Shown: in pieces, positions 51,101 through 63,728 of the stretch | Layout of the letters: every line of letters starts with the position of its first letter | Numbering within the stretch: position 1 is the stretch's first letter | Assembly: GCA_013433145.1 (NCBI GenBank) | Contig: CM024190.1 | Location: forward strand, 5,642,001 to 5,706,000 | Length of the DNA: 64,000 nt | Origin: Ascaris suum | Lineage: Eukaryota; Nematoda; Chromadorea; Rhabditida; Ascarididae | Reading direction: 5' to 3' | Notes under the pieces: model-generated | The model's input: the letters and a program-made list of their open reading frames with translations, nothing else | Database searches by the model: none | Told to the model about the DNA's origin: nothing | Translations under genes and position numbers: made by a program

Positions 51101-53456
51101 AAGTGTGAGGGCCAATTAGGTCGCTGCTAACGATAGAAAAGCCCTCAAAAATTAACTGAAAAAAGTGGAACTTACTTTTATGTCAACTAATGCAAATAAA
51201 TGAACGCTTGGAAAGTTATTGATTTGCTTTTAACTGTTTAGCGGTTTTATCGGCATTATAACAGCAACTAATATGCGTATTTACAGATCGCTTAGCAGCT
51301 GCCCAATGATCGCGCGAACAACACATTCTGCATAAGTATAAGCCATTATCCGCTGCTCGGAACGACCGCATGACGCGAAATGTTCTTCAAAGTGTTCTTA
51401 ACAAATTTACCGGCAGAGAGATGCCAAACGACTCGAAAATATTCAAAATGGATTTCTCATGAGTTGAAATTTGAGCTCCTTTCATGTTTCACTGCAACAT
51501 GGATGGATAATGGAAGAGAACTTTTGAATAATGGGTCGATCAAAGAAAAGCTCAAATCACCCGATCCCCCCCCCCCCCCTCTGTAAATGAAACATGGAAG
51601 ATCCGACATGCATACGCCGAATTCAGGCAAATTAAAGAATTTAAAAAATGATCATGTGTGAACAGATGAAGAAAGTGCATCAATTACAGCACATAGCAAT
51701 ACAATCGGTAATTCTTTTACCGCTACTGCATTATGCCATAATCGACTGCGCACATTTCGCCATCCTATTCTAGATAACACAACGAACCATGCGGTGTTCG
51801 ATTTTGCAGCAAACCACACTGAAATTATTAGTAATTAGGACGTAAAAATATGCAACTAACGATAAGAATATGAAAATGTGTGTGAAATAATGCCGATGCA
51901 CAAACTGTCAAGCAGATGTACAACAAATATCCTCGGCTTTTAAACTCTAACAGGCGACGACCACCCATTCAGCAAATGCAACGCCACAATCTTGACGTTA
52001 TAAACGAAGTGGTCATTGCCATCTCAAACAAATAAACACAAACACCACACACAATAAGTAAGTATAAGGCGTTGAAGCAATGCAAAGGCACAGATGTCTG
52101 GAGGTGAAACGAGCAAAAGAAAAAAAAAACGGGAAGCAGTACGTAGATAACGTGAGCACAAATGTGTGCGCAAAATGCACACAGAGACAAGCTGGAAGAA
52201 CTCCTTAGAGACAGCAAGGCATCACACGCAAGGCTGACAACAACAAAGCTCTATGAAAATCAGCATATAACTTGGAACTTCAGAATTCTATTTTACAACG
52301 AAAGTTCCCCTCTCCACCCTCCCTTCCTTCGAAAAGCGACCATATATCAAACTTGAATAACGCAGCGATAATGAAACGATGAATACAAGCACAATTACCG
52401 CCGGCAAATATATTCTGCATGACGAATGGAAAAGAAACACTAACTGAATCAAGTAATGGCATTTTTTTTTTCTCAGCAGAAAATTCGTATCCATGATTCT
52501 ATGAAGATAAATAATTCTTCGTTGGATAAAACATCGAAGTAAAAATACGAAAAATTAGCAAAAAAAGAAAAAACAATAGATATCACTGAAAAATCATCAA
52601 CTATGAAACTTAAAAAAAGTCCTGAATCTACATAATTTCACGTGCTCTGTTTATAGTGGTATTAAAAAATTGCGCGAACATAAAACATCAGAGCCGTCGA
52701 TATGCATAACGCTTAGAAAAAGTGCAAGAATATAAAACAATAGAAAAATTATGAAATAAAGACAACGTGTTAACGATTGAACGTGAAGCAAAAATAAGGC
52801 GAAGACAGGAAGCAAATATGACATGAAAAAAAAAAAAGAAACGGAAAAAGAAATAAAACTCAATATGCATTTGCAACATTTCAATTATGACTTGGACAAC
52901 TCAGAATCTCAGATCTAGTGCGAGCAACAATGCAGTTAGCCAACAGCCCTAATTGCGCATTCGACGATGTCCTGCAGCTATTTCAGAGTAAACACACCAC
53001 ATACTTGAATATGAAAAAAAGATTTCACTTTCGTATCGTCTTGGGTGATGCATTTTCGGCGTACTTGTTGATTTTTCATTCTCTGATATCTTATAAACTT
53101 CATTCTGCTTTCTAAAAGTTCAGTCTTCAACCGAAGAGAGGAAATAACGGTTAAACCGTGAACAGCTAAAAGCCGAACCGGTTGCCGTTTTCTCCTTCGT
53201 TTTTTTTTTTTTTGCTCTTGAACGACTGATGAAGAAAACAAAACGTCGCATAGAAAAACTAGTAGCATCATCAGCCGTTAAAAAAGTTGCGGACAATAAT
53301 TTCCTGCGAGTTCTGCTCGGGACCCACTGAAATTTCCAGTTGAAGATGCGGATCTTTTTTTAAGAATGTGGGAGGAAAATGTGAAAACTGAGAGGTCAGA
53401 TGAAAAATCGAGAGCAGGAATGGGAAGGGAATTTCGAGATACTCTGTTAAAAAGTG
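48132..53456. other. no confident gene; scattered open frames
   Basis: Several frames of 65-105 codons lack splice or family support. They include 48924-49220 (+), 48947-49153 (-), 49255-49575 (+) and 49873-50100 (-, reading MTPRAWALIAMRSVNFEKRD, then YAKPEVLQERIDETKEY). The last looks most protein-like and may be an exon. The 51.6-53.2 kb part is A-rich on + and gives spurious hydrophobic frames on -. Confidence 0.3.
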
Positions 53457-54609
53457 TCATGAAATTCCTTCCCACTCGTCATCTATAACATATAAACCTG
53501 CATTTTTTACTGTCTCATCGACGATACAATCAACTACGAGCTGCCTTAAATACAACACGAGAGATTCTGGCAGTTGAACGTAGTTCCCAATACTCACCTG
53601 AAGAACTGCATATATAGCTAAGCAGAGCACCACAAAGAATGCGCGCTTAAGTATAGAAGCGCTAAAAAAAGAAAGCAAAATCACACAAAACACAGTTGAA
53701 TAGTCTCATAAATCCGCTCTATAAAAGAAGTCCATATATTATGCTTTTGATGTTACATACAAATTATGCACGCTCACTACTTACAGCTGTAAAGTAAGCA
53801 GTGCAATTATACAACTGAAATTCATAAAAATCAATAAATCAATAACAGTAATCTCTTGAAGTAAAATCCTGTTCGAGCACGATCTGCAATAAGAGTGATT
53901 TTTAGTAACACATTATTACCACTATAAAGATGATAAAAAGCTAGAAAATAAAGGAAAGGCGAATAAGCTCCTTTTTTTCAGCAAAAAAAAAAAAAAAAAA
54001 ACATTGGGACAAGAATCCGTATACTGTTAAACAACTCAAAATGCAGATTTTTTTCTAATCTAATTCAATCGGATCCCATTCTTCAACCATATGTGGTTCA
54101 ATTTATTAGCTAAATATAAAGAGATCGTCTCGAGATCTCATTCACTTCTACATATTTATAATTTTGCAAACCCTCCTCAACGTTATTTTAAATTAGACTC
54201 TCTCTTCCATTCATTAGGCGTTTCAGAAACGAGCAAACTTCAAGAATATGAATGCGAAAAATTACCCACTATGTGGCTGATGCATAATCGCACCAAGTCA
54301 ACTGAATAAATTTGTGCAAAGTAACGAAATTTTGAAGGTACCGCCTCCTCGACAGCAAAGAAGGCAAAACGTCTTTCGGAATGGAAAAAATATTGCAATA
54401 TTGTGTGCGATATTCTATGCCAAAGTGTAGAATTTAGAGGGAGAAAAGAAAGCAACATGAAGTGACTGACCTTGTAAAGTTTGTGCCTACGAAGTAGAGC
54501 TTTTCCCAGAAGCATAAGGATGCTCCCTCGACTGGCCCAGCACACGACGCTGGTTGCACAACATTGCGCCTGAACATGTTCAACAATTAATTCCAAAAAG
54601 TGATGCCAC
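53457..54609 (-). CDS. two exons of an unrecognised membrane protein, 3' end
   Basis: Exon 54471-54609 follows gtcttctcag and reads WHHFLELIVEHVQAQCCATS, then GSILMLLGKALLRRHKLYK, to a donor (AAG|gtcagt). The last exon reads RAFFVVLCLAIYAVLQVSIG, a clear membrane-spanning stretch, then LPESLVLYLRQLVVDCIVDE and IDDEWEGIS to a TGA. The best acceptor (ttttttttag, just before 53,668) is out of phase with exon 1. The in-phase acceptor (acttaag, exon from 53645) is weaker, so a missing exon between them is possible. An acidic end after one membrane helix is all that can be said of function. Confidence 0.42.
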
Positions 54610-54699
54610 CTGAGAAGACAAATCAAAGTGTATTACGCTAATTTGTTACCCGTGATTGGCAATGCGACCCGAGCATCAATTTAATTTGCGGCAGCCAAA

Positions 54700-57269
54700 C
54701 ACTACGCGTCGTATCCTATTCGCCCTCTTATTCCCATAATTAAGGTCAACGTAAATCTATTTGACAGAATGCAGTAAACTAGAACAAGCAAAGAAGCGTG
54801 CTAAAGGATTTGGCACAATATGCGTTTTTTTTTGCATTTCTCTCACCTATTAACCACTTCTATGAGTTATCGACAAATAAATGGCAACATATTGCTTTTA
54901 TATATCAATCCGACCGCTCATACAAATCGTTTATAAAAAATTCGTCCCTCTCCAGCTCAAACGATTTGAGATAAAAATGCAGGTGGTCCCAAAAAGTATG
55001 GAAATTTTTAAGCACTTTTAATTCCCATCGAATTAGGTGAATCAAACTAAAAGTGGCACGGGAGGCGATCTTACAGTGTGCACATCACCCGAATATCTAT
55101 GAACCTTTTCGAATCGATTGATCAATAGGACAGGTAGTAACGCAGGTCAGCTTATGCTACACACTATACGCATCGACTTCAGCTTGCGTGCCCACCGCTG
55201 GAGCTATTGGGCGCACAAACGCACAGACTTACATACATACTTAAAGATACGATACAACCAAAATGTGTTGTGCGGATGCAAATTAGCAGAAATGCATAAA
55301 ACATTTCATTCATATTTGAAAACAGTTTCAAAATAGTTTTCAAAACAGTTCGCATATTAAAAACAGTTTCCGAAGCCTCACCTAGGAAAAGAAAAACATT
55401 TGCAATTCTTTACCCGAACTTTCAACTTCCTGAGAGACATGCTCTAAAGCACCAAAACCTGTTTGTTCATATTTCTTTTCTGATTCGTATGCAAAAAATT
55501 GGTGACAGATGATCGAGGAAGTTGGTTGAAAGAAAGGAGCAGGCACCTTCCATTACAATTTCTGATAAAAACGCTTGCAACGCGAGCGGAAATGCCCGAT
55601 TTTCTGTATTAAAGCGAATTAGAGGAGGTCTGAACAAAAGTGGAAAGGCAGTGCAATAAAAGACCGTCTCCATCTAAGCGCTACGGAACGTCGACTTTCA
55701 TATAAAGTTTCATGGTGGAAAATTCATCCTGGCCAAAATAGATGAAAACTTTTGCAGCGACTTCATGAAAAAAGTTGGCCAACCCCACCAAACCAAAATA
55801 ATTAGTTGCCGCTAAGAACAAACGGAACCCATGCGCATTTGTGAAAACAGCCTTCAGCAGTGCCTAAGGAAGAGTGACTTGTGGAGCTTGCTCCTTATGA
55901 AAACCTGCACACTTGCCTTTGAGATTTCGAAGTTGTGCAATTTACAGACACGCTCATGATTGCAGATCTCTTCACAGCTGGGCTGCACTACATAATGTGC
56001 TTGGCTCGCATCGCCGAAAATACATTTCTCGCGAAAAAGCGCAGTGATGTGATAAAGCAGAAAATCACAAACTTCGATTAGCACAAATGCGAATGAGTTG
56101 TTATAGCAGGGCGAATCTTTACTCGAACTGCGCTAATGAGTCGGAAGTGCAAACCACAATATTAAACCAAAATGGCCAACGGGTGGATCGATTGCAAATA
56201 AGCGAGCACGACGGTCGACGACCATCAAAAATCGCTCAAAGCGCAAACCCACATTCGTATTAGCAATCGAGTTATAGTTGAGGTGCAGCAATTAGTTGAA
56301 AGCACAACTCCATAATACATCTCTAATGCTTTTGGCACAAATTCCCCCGCTGATTCTTACTTCATTTCAATTAATTTTCTGGTTTATATTACCGCTGCAC
56401 CTTCCAACCTACCGCATTTTAAAAACACGATAAAAAAGAGTAGCAATGCGCTTTTAATCTCAACAATTTCATTCATAGGGTTCATCTAATAATTCATTAT
56501 TTGGGTTTGGCAACTCCAGACAACTCGTTAAAATGTTTTACGTTTGCCTCTCTAGAATCAAAACTCACGAAACTATGAAACGGAGCCTCTAGCAAAACAG
56601 AGAATCTAGGGGTTAAAAAGCAACATAACCCTCCAACGACGTTAGAATTTTCGTATCAAAGGGCGAGCTGATAAGAATCTTGGCTCCGAAACTCCCTCCC
56701 CTCCTATTTCGAACACAACATTGACAATAACTATGATGATCCGGGTTGCTATGCTTCGCTGAAGATATACGTTAATGGTGAGTTGTTAACATTATCTCTT
56801 ACTGCTTTGGGGTGACAGTAGTGCTTAAGCCATGCGGCATTTTTATGTAGTGAACGGCTGTTGGTCGTGAAATAAAACAAAAGATGGGAAAATGCGCAAC
56901 AGAAGCGTTAGAGAGAAGGGGAGGGATGGATAGAGAGAGGAAGAAAGAGAAGCAAAATCCGATTTCGCGGCATGCGCGAACGAATGCGCGAAACACCGCG
57001 AACGGAAGTAATTTCGGAAGTAGGAGACCACCAATAAAGAGAACGAGAGAGAATATTAGAGCACACGTGAAATGAAAAACACTGGTCATTACTGAAGTAC
57101 AATGAACAAACCAACAAGCAGCCTGTTACAAGAACGACTGTACGCGTGATTATCAAAGAAAAAACAAAGTTTCGACCCACCAAAATACCTGAACAATAAC
57201 GGAATTAATGCGTAGTGAGCAATTAGAAATGAGCAAGTGCAAGGTGAGAAGTCAAATGCGGCTGTCACA
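54700..57269. other. no gene resolved; one segment coding-like on both strands
   Basis: Around 55,854-56,084 both strands are open. Minus gives FREKCIFGDASQAHYVVQPS, then CEEICNHERVCKLHNFEIS. Plus gives FTDTLMIADLFTAGLHYIMC, then FLAKKRSDVIKQKITNF. Raised GC suggests one real exon. Another minus piece at about 55,470-55,610 (ENRAFPLALQAFLSEIVMEG) follows an acceptor (ttaatacag). Both could be upstream exons of the minus-strand membrane protein at 53.5-54.6 kb. Confidence 0.3.
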
Positions 57270-57475
57270 TCAACAGTAGCCACTGCCTGACTGCGAACAC
57301 AACCCTTCCGCTTTATGCATATCGCCAGCCTGAGATAGGCCGAAATTGCCGAGCTGAATCGTCGTCGTTATGGCGTCGACGCTGTTCAACTTCATAGCAT
57401 CACCGATCGACCCATAACCACGTGTCTCATTCCCCCATAATCGTATCTCAAACGAACACCCAACCAATACCATCG
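57270..57475 (-). CDS. possible terminal exon, unrecognised
   Basis: After gattactaag the minus strand reads MVLVGCSFEIRLWGNETRGY, then SIGDAMKLNSVDAITTTIQL and ends SQSGSGYC with TGA. It is GC-rich relative to its surroundings and free of competing frames of equal length. It has no recognisable domain. Its position on the same strand as the STAR gene raises the chance of an alternative 3' exon, but the phase does not fit the last confirmed STAR exon in this frame. Confidence 0.3.
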
Positions 57476-57683
57476 CTTAGTAATCCCATCACGACAGGTA
57501 GAATAAATGAGCGTTTATGTTTAAAAAAACATTCAAAAAAAAAAAAAAAAAAACAACAACAACAACGCATACACAACCAAAACAACTACTAATGTGAGTA
57601 CTCCAACTGATTACACCATTAATACCATGATTACCGCAACTCATATAATAATGATTGATCACCACAACTATTAATATTAATGC

Positions 57684-58032
<349 letters not shown>

Positions 58033-59640
58033 CAGTGGTATTACTACCGTTATCAGAAAATGTGCTGTAAGAATTGCATGTAGTGTTGAATGCGGTTATT
58101 TGCAGCCCAGAATATTAAGTGAAATAAAATTCGAATCGTTTGTCTTACCGAATTCACCCGAATCTCAGTTTTGTTGGGGGCGCATAATCTTCAACGTATC
58201 CATTTGTGCGAGATCCGTCATCTCTTCCAATCGACCCACTTATCGCCTAACGTACAAATAATACGTTGCCATAAATGATATTAAAACTATTCCGTTTCCC
58301 TCTTCACTAACCGAATAAAAAAAAAAGGAAATGAAGAGATCTATGCATGCGAAAAAAAGAAGGGAAACCCACATTTGCAAATATAAACAACGGAATGAGT
58401 TTTAAACTAACACCGGTTAGGGGCCCTCGAAAGCAGTATCGCTAAGCTAAACAAATCCCAAACGGCACTAGTTGCACACATTTTAATTTGTGACTAAACA
58501 ATGAAATCGACCACATACTCATATCATGCCATTTTGAACTCTAAATTCAACAAATTTTGCAAAGGATTTTCTTCTTTTTCTCCTCTTCTCAAATTAGGTG
58601 ATGAAAAAAAAAAGTGGCAAAGAAATATATCAACCTAGGAAAGCATAAACTATGGCTAAATTTAAATGTTATAAAAACTGAAACGGGGAAAAAGTTCTAT
58701 TCATATTATGGGATCTAAATGATGCCGCTATAAATTGCACGATATTTATGCACTATGAGATAACGTTGAAAAAAATTCACTATCGCTTCATCGAAGAAGA
58801 AACCAACACTAATAAATGCAAAAGTTGCACGCTCTTATACTTCTAAGCCTACGCTGACGAACCTCATTGCTACTAATCAACGTTGCACCACTATAGCGTC
58901 TGTGCGTTCGCGTTTACGACTCAATGCTGCCCATTAGATTTATTATTGGAACATACAACATTTCGCTATATAATACAATAATCCATCATTACGTTCATAT
59001 TTACACCTCGCAAATAAAACTTAAAGGATGCAAATCCAACCAACCTTTTTTTTTTTTTTCTAGATTTTTCCTCTAGATTTTTCCTATGTTCAGCTATAGA
59101 GAACGTGATGTATAAAATATTCAATGATCATCACATCGCGGCGTCGCGATGAATGAGTGTCATTTTCATAACGAAGAAAAATATTAGAAATAAAAACTCT
59201 CAGGAAACATCAACAAAAAGTTAACGGGAAGGAAGAATTGAAATATACAGGAACAGTAAGTCGTAATTAATGTGCCAAAAAAATAAAACCAATTTGTTTT
59301 GGTTGGAAAGGCCATTAAAGCGAACGTATCCAAACAAAAAATACAATATTTAACAACAATGAGAGTAGATAAATGAAAGTAGGGAAAACGATTGGGAATG
59401 TAATAAGGCAATATGCGTATATCACAAAGAGTATGAGCTCTTGTGAAAGAGATCAGAAAGGAATGCGCTTAGTAATATCACAGAATTGAACTGTTTCAGA
59501 AAATACCACTACATACAAATGTTCGAAGGTGCACGATGCATGAAAGAAGCACTCATATGGGAAACATCGGATTAGGAATTTGGCAAGTACAGAAAGAGCA
59601 ACAAAATCCAGCACAGAATATGAGACCACTGTGGATTTAA
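58033..59640. other. no gene recognised
   Basis: AT-rich sequence with poly-A and poly-T runs and no supported exon on either strand. Confidence 0.4.
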
Positions 59641-59795
59641 GCACAGCCACATACTCATATAAACGCAAATACACAGACATATGAACACACTCAGACACAC
59701 GGACACACACAAAGACACATACAGTAGCGCATATACTCATAAAAAAATGGACGTGCACATACACATTCACACATGTGCGCAGACATAAACACGAA
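59641..59795. repeat. degenerate CA-rich repeat
   Basis: Repeated ACACA/ACATA words (for example CACACGGACACACACAAAGA). Read on the minus strand it yields a spurious Val/Cys-rich frame. Confidence 0.7.
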
Positions 59796-60732
59796 CCTCA
59801 GGACTACCTTCAAGTTCATTGGACGAGTGGCCATAGCGGTTCGCATGGGCTAAAAAATTCCCCTGTAGCTTTTTTCACCAAACAAAAACTAAAAATGGCA
59901 GCGCCCCGCTTCGCAGAGTGTTTAGATTCTAGGTAAACGATGCACTACGCAGCTCATACTACAGAGCTAGGTGCACTTGCTGCGCTGTGATGATCGCCCA
60001 GGTCGAAATATCCTGCACAGGTATACCAAAAGTAAGACTACAACAACATTCATAAAGGCATCGCTCCTGAATGCCAGTTTTTGCATCACTTTCGTCTGCT
60101 TCCTCCTCAACTGCTCTTCAATATAAAACTGTATATTGGCATTTCAATGCAAAAGCGAAACCCCGAAATATACAAAGCGCAACGAGAATAACATTGCCAC
60201 TGAATGATTAAAAACAACAACAGTGAATTTTTCAAAAAATCGAAAGCTTCTTCGCCTGTCATTGAATTACAACGAAGAACAAAGCAGAGAGCTTCTCAAA
60301 ATAAATGAATGTACACAGCGTCAGTTATAACTGTATTCTTCAAAAATTATGAGTTAATTCTCACTGAGAGTAATCTGTGCTTGCTGGAAAAAAGAGGGAA
60401 TGGGGACATGCTACAAGCCACTATGAACAAAAAAAAAACTTTTTTCAATACTCCTCATTCGATGTAAAAGCAAAACTCATTTGTGTTAGAAAATGAAAGA
60501 GAAAATGCTTCTTTAAAAAATTGCTCAACTATGAGCGGTTCGGAATTGCAAGAGAAGTCCTACTTCTGGAAAAGGCATTTAATGAATCCTAGCAAAACAA
60601 AGCAGTCCACATCTCTGGTACAATTTAAGTTAATAATACATGGTCAATGTTTTCTGGTACAACCAAGATTTTAGGCCTGACTCAGACTCAGAAGAGAATC
60701 ATCGTTTTTGATAACTAATGAAAACGATGCTT

Positions 60733-60802
60733 GCAGACGGGTGCGAGCTTGTGTCCTTCCGCTTATTAGGCTAATGTTCTACCGCTGAGTTGCCGCAAAG
60801 GC
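60733..60802 (-). pseudogene. degraded tRNA-like sequence, Ile(AAT)-like loop
   Basis: Minus strand: GCCTTTGCGGCAACTCAGCG gives a D-arm/A-box-like start, followed by a 7-base loop CTAATAA with T33 and an AAT anticodon position. A poor B-box (AGCTCGCACCC) follows. The acceptor and T stems pair badly, so this is a tRNA pseudogene or SINE head rather than a working tRNA. Confidence 0.35.
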
Positions 60803-60848
60803 TAACGATGTTCATTATACTTTAGGAATTTGGTATAGACCGATAAAA

Positions 60849-60916
60849 GCGGCCGCGATAGCTCAATGAGATAGCATTCGCCCTATGAGCAAAAGGTCGC
60901 ATATTCAAAAATGCTG
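60849..60916 (+). pseudogene. degraded tRNA-like sequence
   Basis: GCGGCCGCGATAGCTCAATG has a good A-box (TAGCTCAATGAG). The anticodon stem TTCGC/GCAAA has one mismatch around a 7-base loop, and GCAT/ATGC forms a short T-arm around ATTCAAAA. U33 is replaced and the acceptor stem does not close, so it is not functional by eye. It lies head to head with the other copy, 46 bases apart. Confidence 0.35.
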
Positions 60917-62378
60917 ACAAAATTTCCACTGGTCAGCAGAAATGTTGATTTATCAAATGTATTGCCCCGATGGTGAAGTCAGGGTGTTTTTATTTATTTA
61001 TCGAAGGATTCTGCACTGTCAAAACGTAGTACACTTTCTAGAGCACAATCCATCTCAAAGAATACTATTGCAACTTTTTGAGTGATTCGGATGTAGAAGA
61101 GATGCAAAAATCACTGACGAGAATTAAGAAAGACGAAGAAGTGAATGGATTAAAGGTGAAAGCACTGAGAAAAAATAGCGCCAAATATATCCTAAAAACT
61201 GCACCTCAACAGCCAGAAATATTAAGCCAATTTCTAGCATGAACCCACGGCAAAATTTACTTGACAAAGTCATAAAATGAAAAGCAACGTTTTGCACAAA
61301 GAGTGTAGAATATGAACGATTGAATTTTACTCACAATTTTGATTGCACGTGTCCTATGAAAGGTGAAAGTAGTGGCTTGAACAACACTCTAGGCGAACAA
61401 ATAGATGAGCCGACATTTTTCAAAGTTCACTCGCTCATTGAGCCTAACATAGAAGAACAAGAGGATTATTCATAAATGTGCAGTTTACCTGCGAAAAACA
61501 TTTAGGGATTCGCAATATGCGTCTCCTATTGTCACCATGTGAAACAATTCTAATTTCCAAAAGAAAAAGTCGACGTCACAGTAAACGAGGAAATAAGCGC
61601 TTGTCGTTTAAAACTTTGCTACGTATGCATGGAACGCTTGTCTAGATATGGTGCAACTCAAATGGCCATAAGCTATCAGTGACGAAATCGACAAATCTTC
61701 AACATCGACGTTTATGTGATCTTTGCATAACAATATAAGCAATAATGCCTTCTTTTCATGCGAAAGAGGCGCCTTTTTGCTGCGCGAAAATTTTTCGATT
61801 TAAAATCTGCTAATCGGAAACTCAAATAATCAAAAAAAAAGAGCACTTGTTTTAAAACTTTTTTTGTGCTAAATTCTGCTTCGTAAAACTATCAACTTAA
61901 TTAGCTTCGTTGTAAAGCAAATGCATCGACACTGACGTTAAAAGCTATCGACATTACCATTAGCACACACTTTTGAAATTTCCTTAAATTTCTTCTTTAC
62001 ATACGCCATTAACGTATCTCCCTTCATATAAGGATAAAAAAACAGCCGATCGGAAGCTAAATGATTTGCGATATATAAATCTTAATTCGGTATTAAATAT
62101 ATGAATATAGGCGAATTTTTTGTTGCACTAAGCCGAAAAATAATCGACCATGAAAATAACGGAAGTCAGTTTCAGACTGTACACAGCCCTCAGACATATC
62201 TGCGATGCAAAATTCACAATCTACGCAAGCAGCATAGCACTGCTGCTGAAAACTAACTTTTAATTCAATGTCTATCTACGAATCATGAGGCAACTGCCTT
62301 ATGAGGAACAATTAGCTCGTAGAACCGATTCGAGCCAAGAAATGAACCAATTGAGGTAAATAGGATCGTTGGTCGAGC
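60917..62378. other. no gene recognised; likely 3' flank or UTR of the STAR gene
   Basis: AT-rich sequence without a supported exon. Minus-strand AATAAA motifs (for example near 60,996) could end long STAR-gene transcripts. Confidence 0.35.
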
Positions 62379-63728
62379 TCATTGCCTAACAAGTAACTGA
62401 CCGGCATGCGAGAGGTCCACCGTTGAGTAATCACCGATGTAAGGCGTTGCACCGAGCATTGCGGCCGCTGCCGCTGCAGCATACTGCTGTTGTTGCGCTT
62501 GAAATGTTGCCGCAGCGGCACTGCTCACCGGTACCGCATAAGTCGCACCGGTCGGGTCGTATGGAATAGAGCTTAAACTATCATCGCTTTACTGTAAACG
62601 ACATGATTCATCGGCATCACAAAGTGATTTTCATTATTTCGCCGTTTAAAATGAATATCTCTAATTGCATGCAAAATGTGGAAGCAGTAAGCGATGAGAA
62701 TCGTATTCTGCCTTCAAACTTTGCTACTTTTATCTTTCAAAAGAATAAACTTAGATTTGTGTTAGTGACAGAATTTATGGAATGCTCTCTGATCCAACGA
62801 CAACGACCAAACATCATGTGCATTTTTAATAGCAATCCACCGCCAGCACCTCCGAAAGCTGTTTACCGGTACATCCCTAGCCCAGATGAGACTGATCACA
62901 ATGGACCACAAAGAAGCCGCAAATACATTAGCCCAAATAAAAAAGTACAATCATCTATAACTTTGCCGTTTAAAAGCAAAAGAAGAACGTACTTGATGTA
63001 CAGCTGTCCATAATCGCCTTGAGTGAGGGTTTGAGGTTGCAATAAATGCGCAGGTATGCCAGCCGCCACAGCAGCAGGTGCCGCAGCGGCTGCTGCTGCA
63101 GCTTGCTGTGTAAACGCGGCTGCGGCCGCGTTCTGCTGCTGTTGATTAGCTACTGCTTGCAACTGTGCCGCCAAGGCAGCAGCTGCTGCAGCGTTTGCAG
63201 CCGTTTGACCACCGGCAGCACCTCGTGACGGTGAAAGAATTATAGGAGCACCTGCCAAAGTCGGAGAACGTAAACTCGCTGGCTGAAAAACAAAGTTTCC
63301 ATTGGATGAGTTGAATGAAGTCTTCATCTCTTCTTTATTCCCTCTGCCTGTATGAGTGATCGAAAGCGCATGAGGTTTCACGATTAAAAAAAACGAACGA
63401 AAACCCGTAAAGTGATGGTACGATTATATTCTGTGAAACAATCCACTAAATAAAAAGAGTTTAAAGGCAAGATTGGAACAAGAGACGATTGACTGTTAGC
63501 AGAAAAGTAGTGAAGTGTTTACTGAATATCGTGCCTTAAAAAACTGACCTGTGTGGCGGCGAGAGGCATTGGAGCGATGAGCCTTGCCTGCAAAGCGGCC
63601 AGTGAAGTTTTACTTGCCACCGCTGCGGCTTGCGCAGCGCTTGTTTGAGTCGTACTCCCCGAACGATAAGTACCGTTTATGATGGCCAACTCCATCAACT
63701 GCTTTCGCTTCAGCTCGTCATCATCGGA
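62379..63728 (-). CDS. asd-2: STAR-family RNA-binding protein (Quaking/HOW/asd-2 type), C-terminal exons
   Basis: STAR proteins bind ACUAAY-type RNA through a KH domain flanked by QUA1 and QUA2 and control splicing and mRNA fate. Minus-strand exons visible: 63549-63728, 62993-63282 and 62379-62577, joining in phase to 222 residues. The first opens with the end of QUA2, DDDELKRKQLMELAIINGTY, nearly identical to Quaking (LMELAILNGTY). The second carries PASLRSPTLAGAPIILSP, like the Quaking AALRTPTPAGP segment, then Ala- and Gln-rich runs. The third has AVPVSSAAAATFQAQQQQY, poly-Ala and ends GQLLVRQ. KH and QUA1 exons lie beyond the right edge, so the gene is partial here. The symbol is by resemblance; gld-1 is less likely because of the Ala/Gln tail. 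Confidence 0.82.

Noticed and set aside
52651..53271. Hydrophobic and Lys/Arg-rich minus-strand frames
   Set aside because: They come from A-rich low-complexity DNA and poly-T runs.
56799..57183. Minus-strand hydrophobic frames of 63-96 codons
   Set aside because: Three overlapping frames are open because the + strand is a GAGA-rich purine stretch; no splice signals.
62603..63228. Plus-strand frames of 60-136 codons over the STAR gene
   Set aside because: They overlap the phase-consistent minus-strand exons and include Cys/Ser shadows of the Ala/Gln runs.
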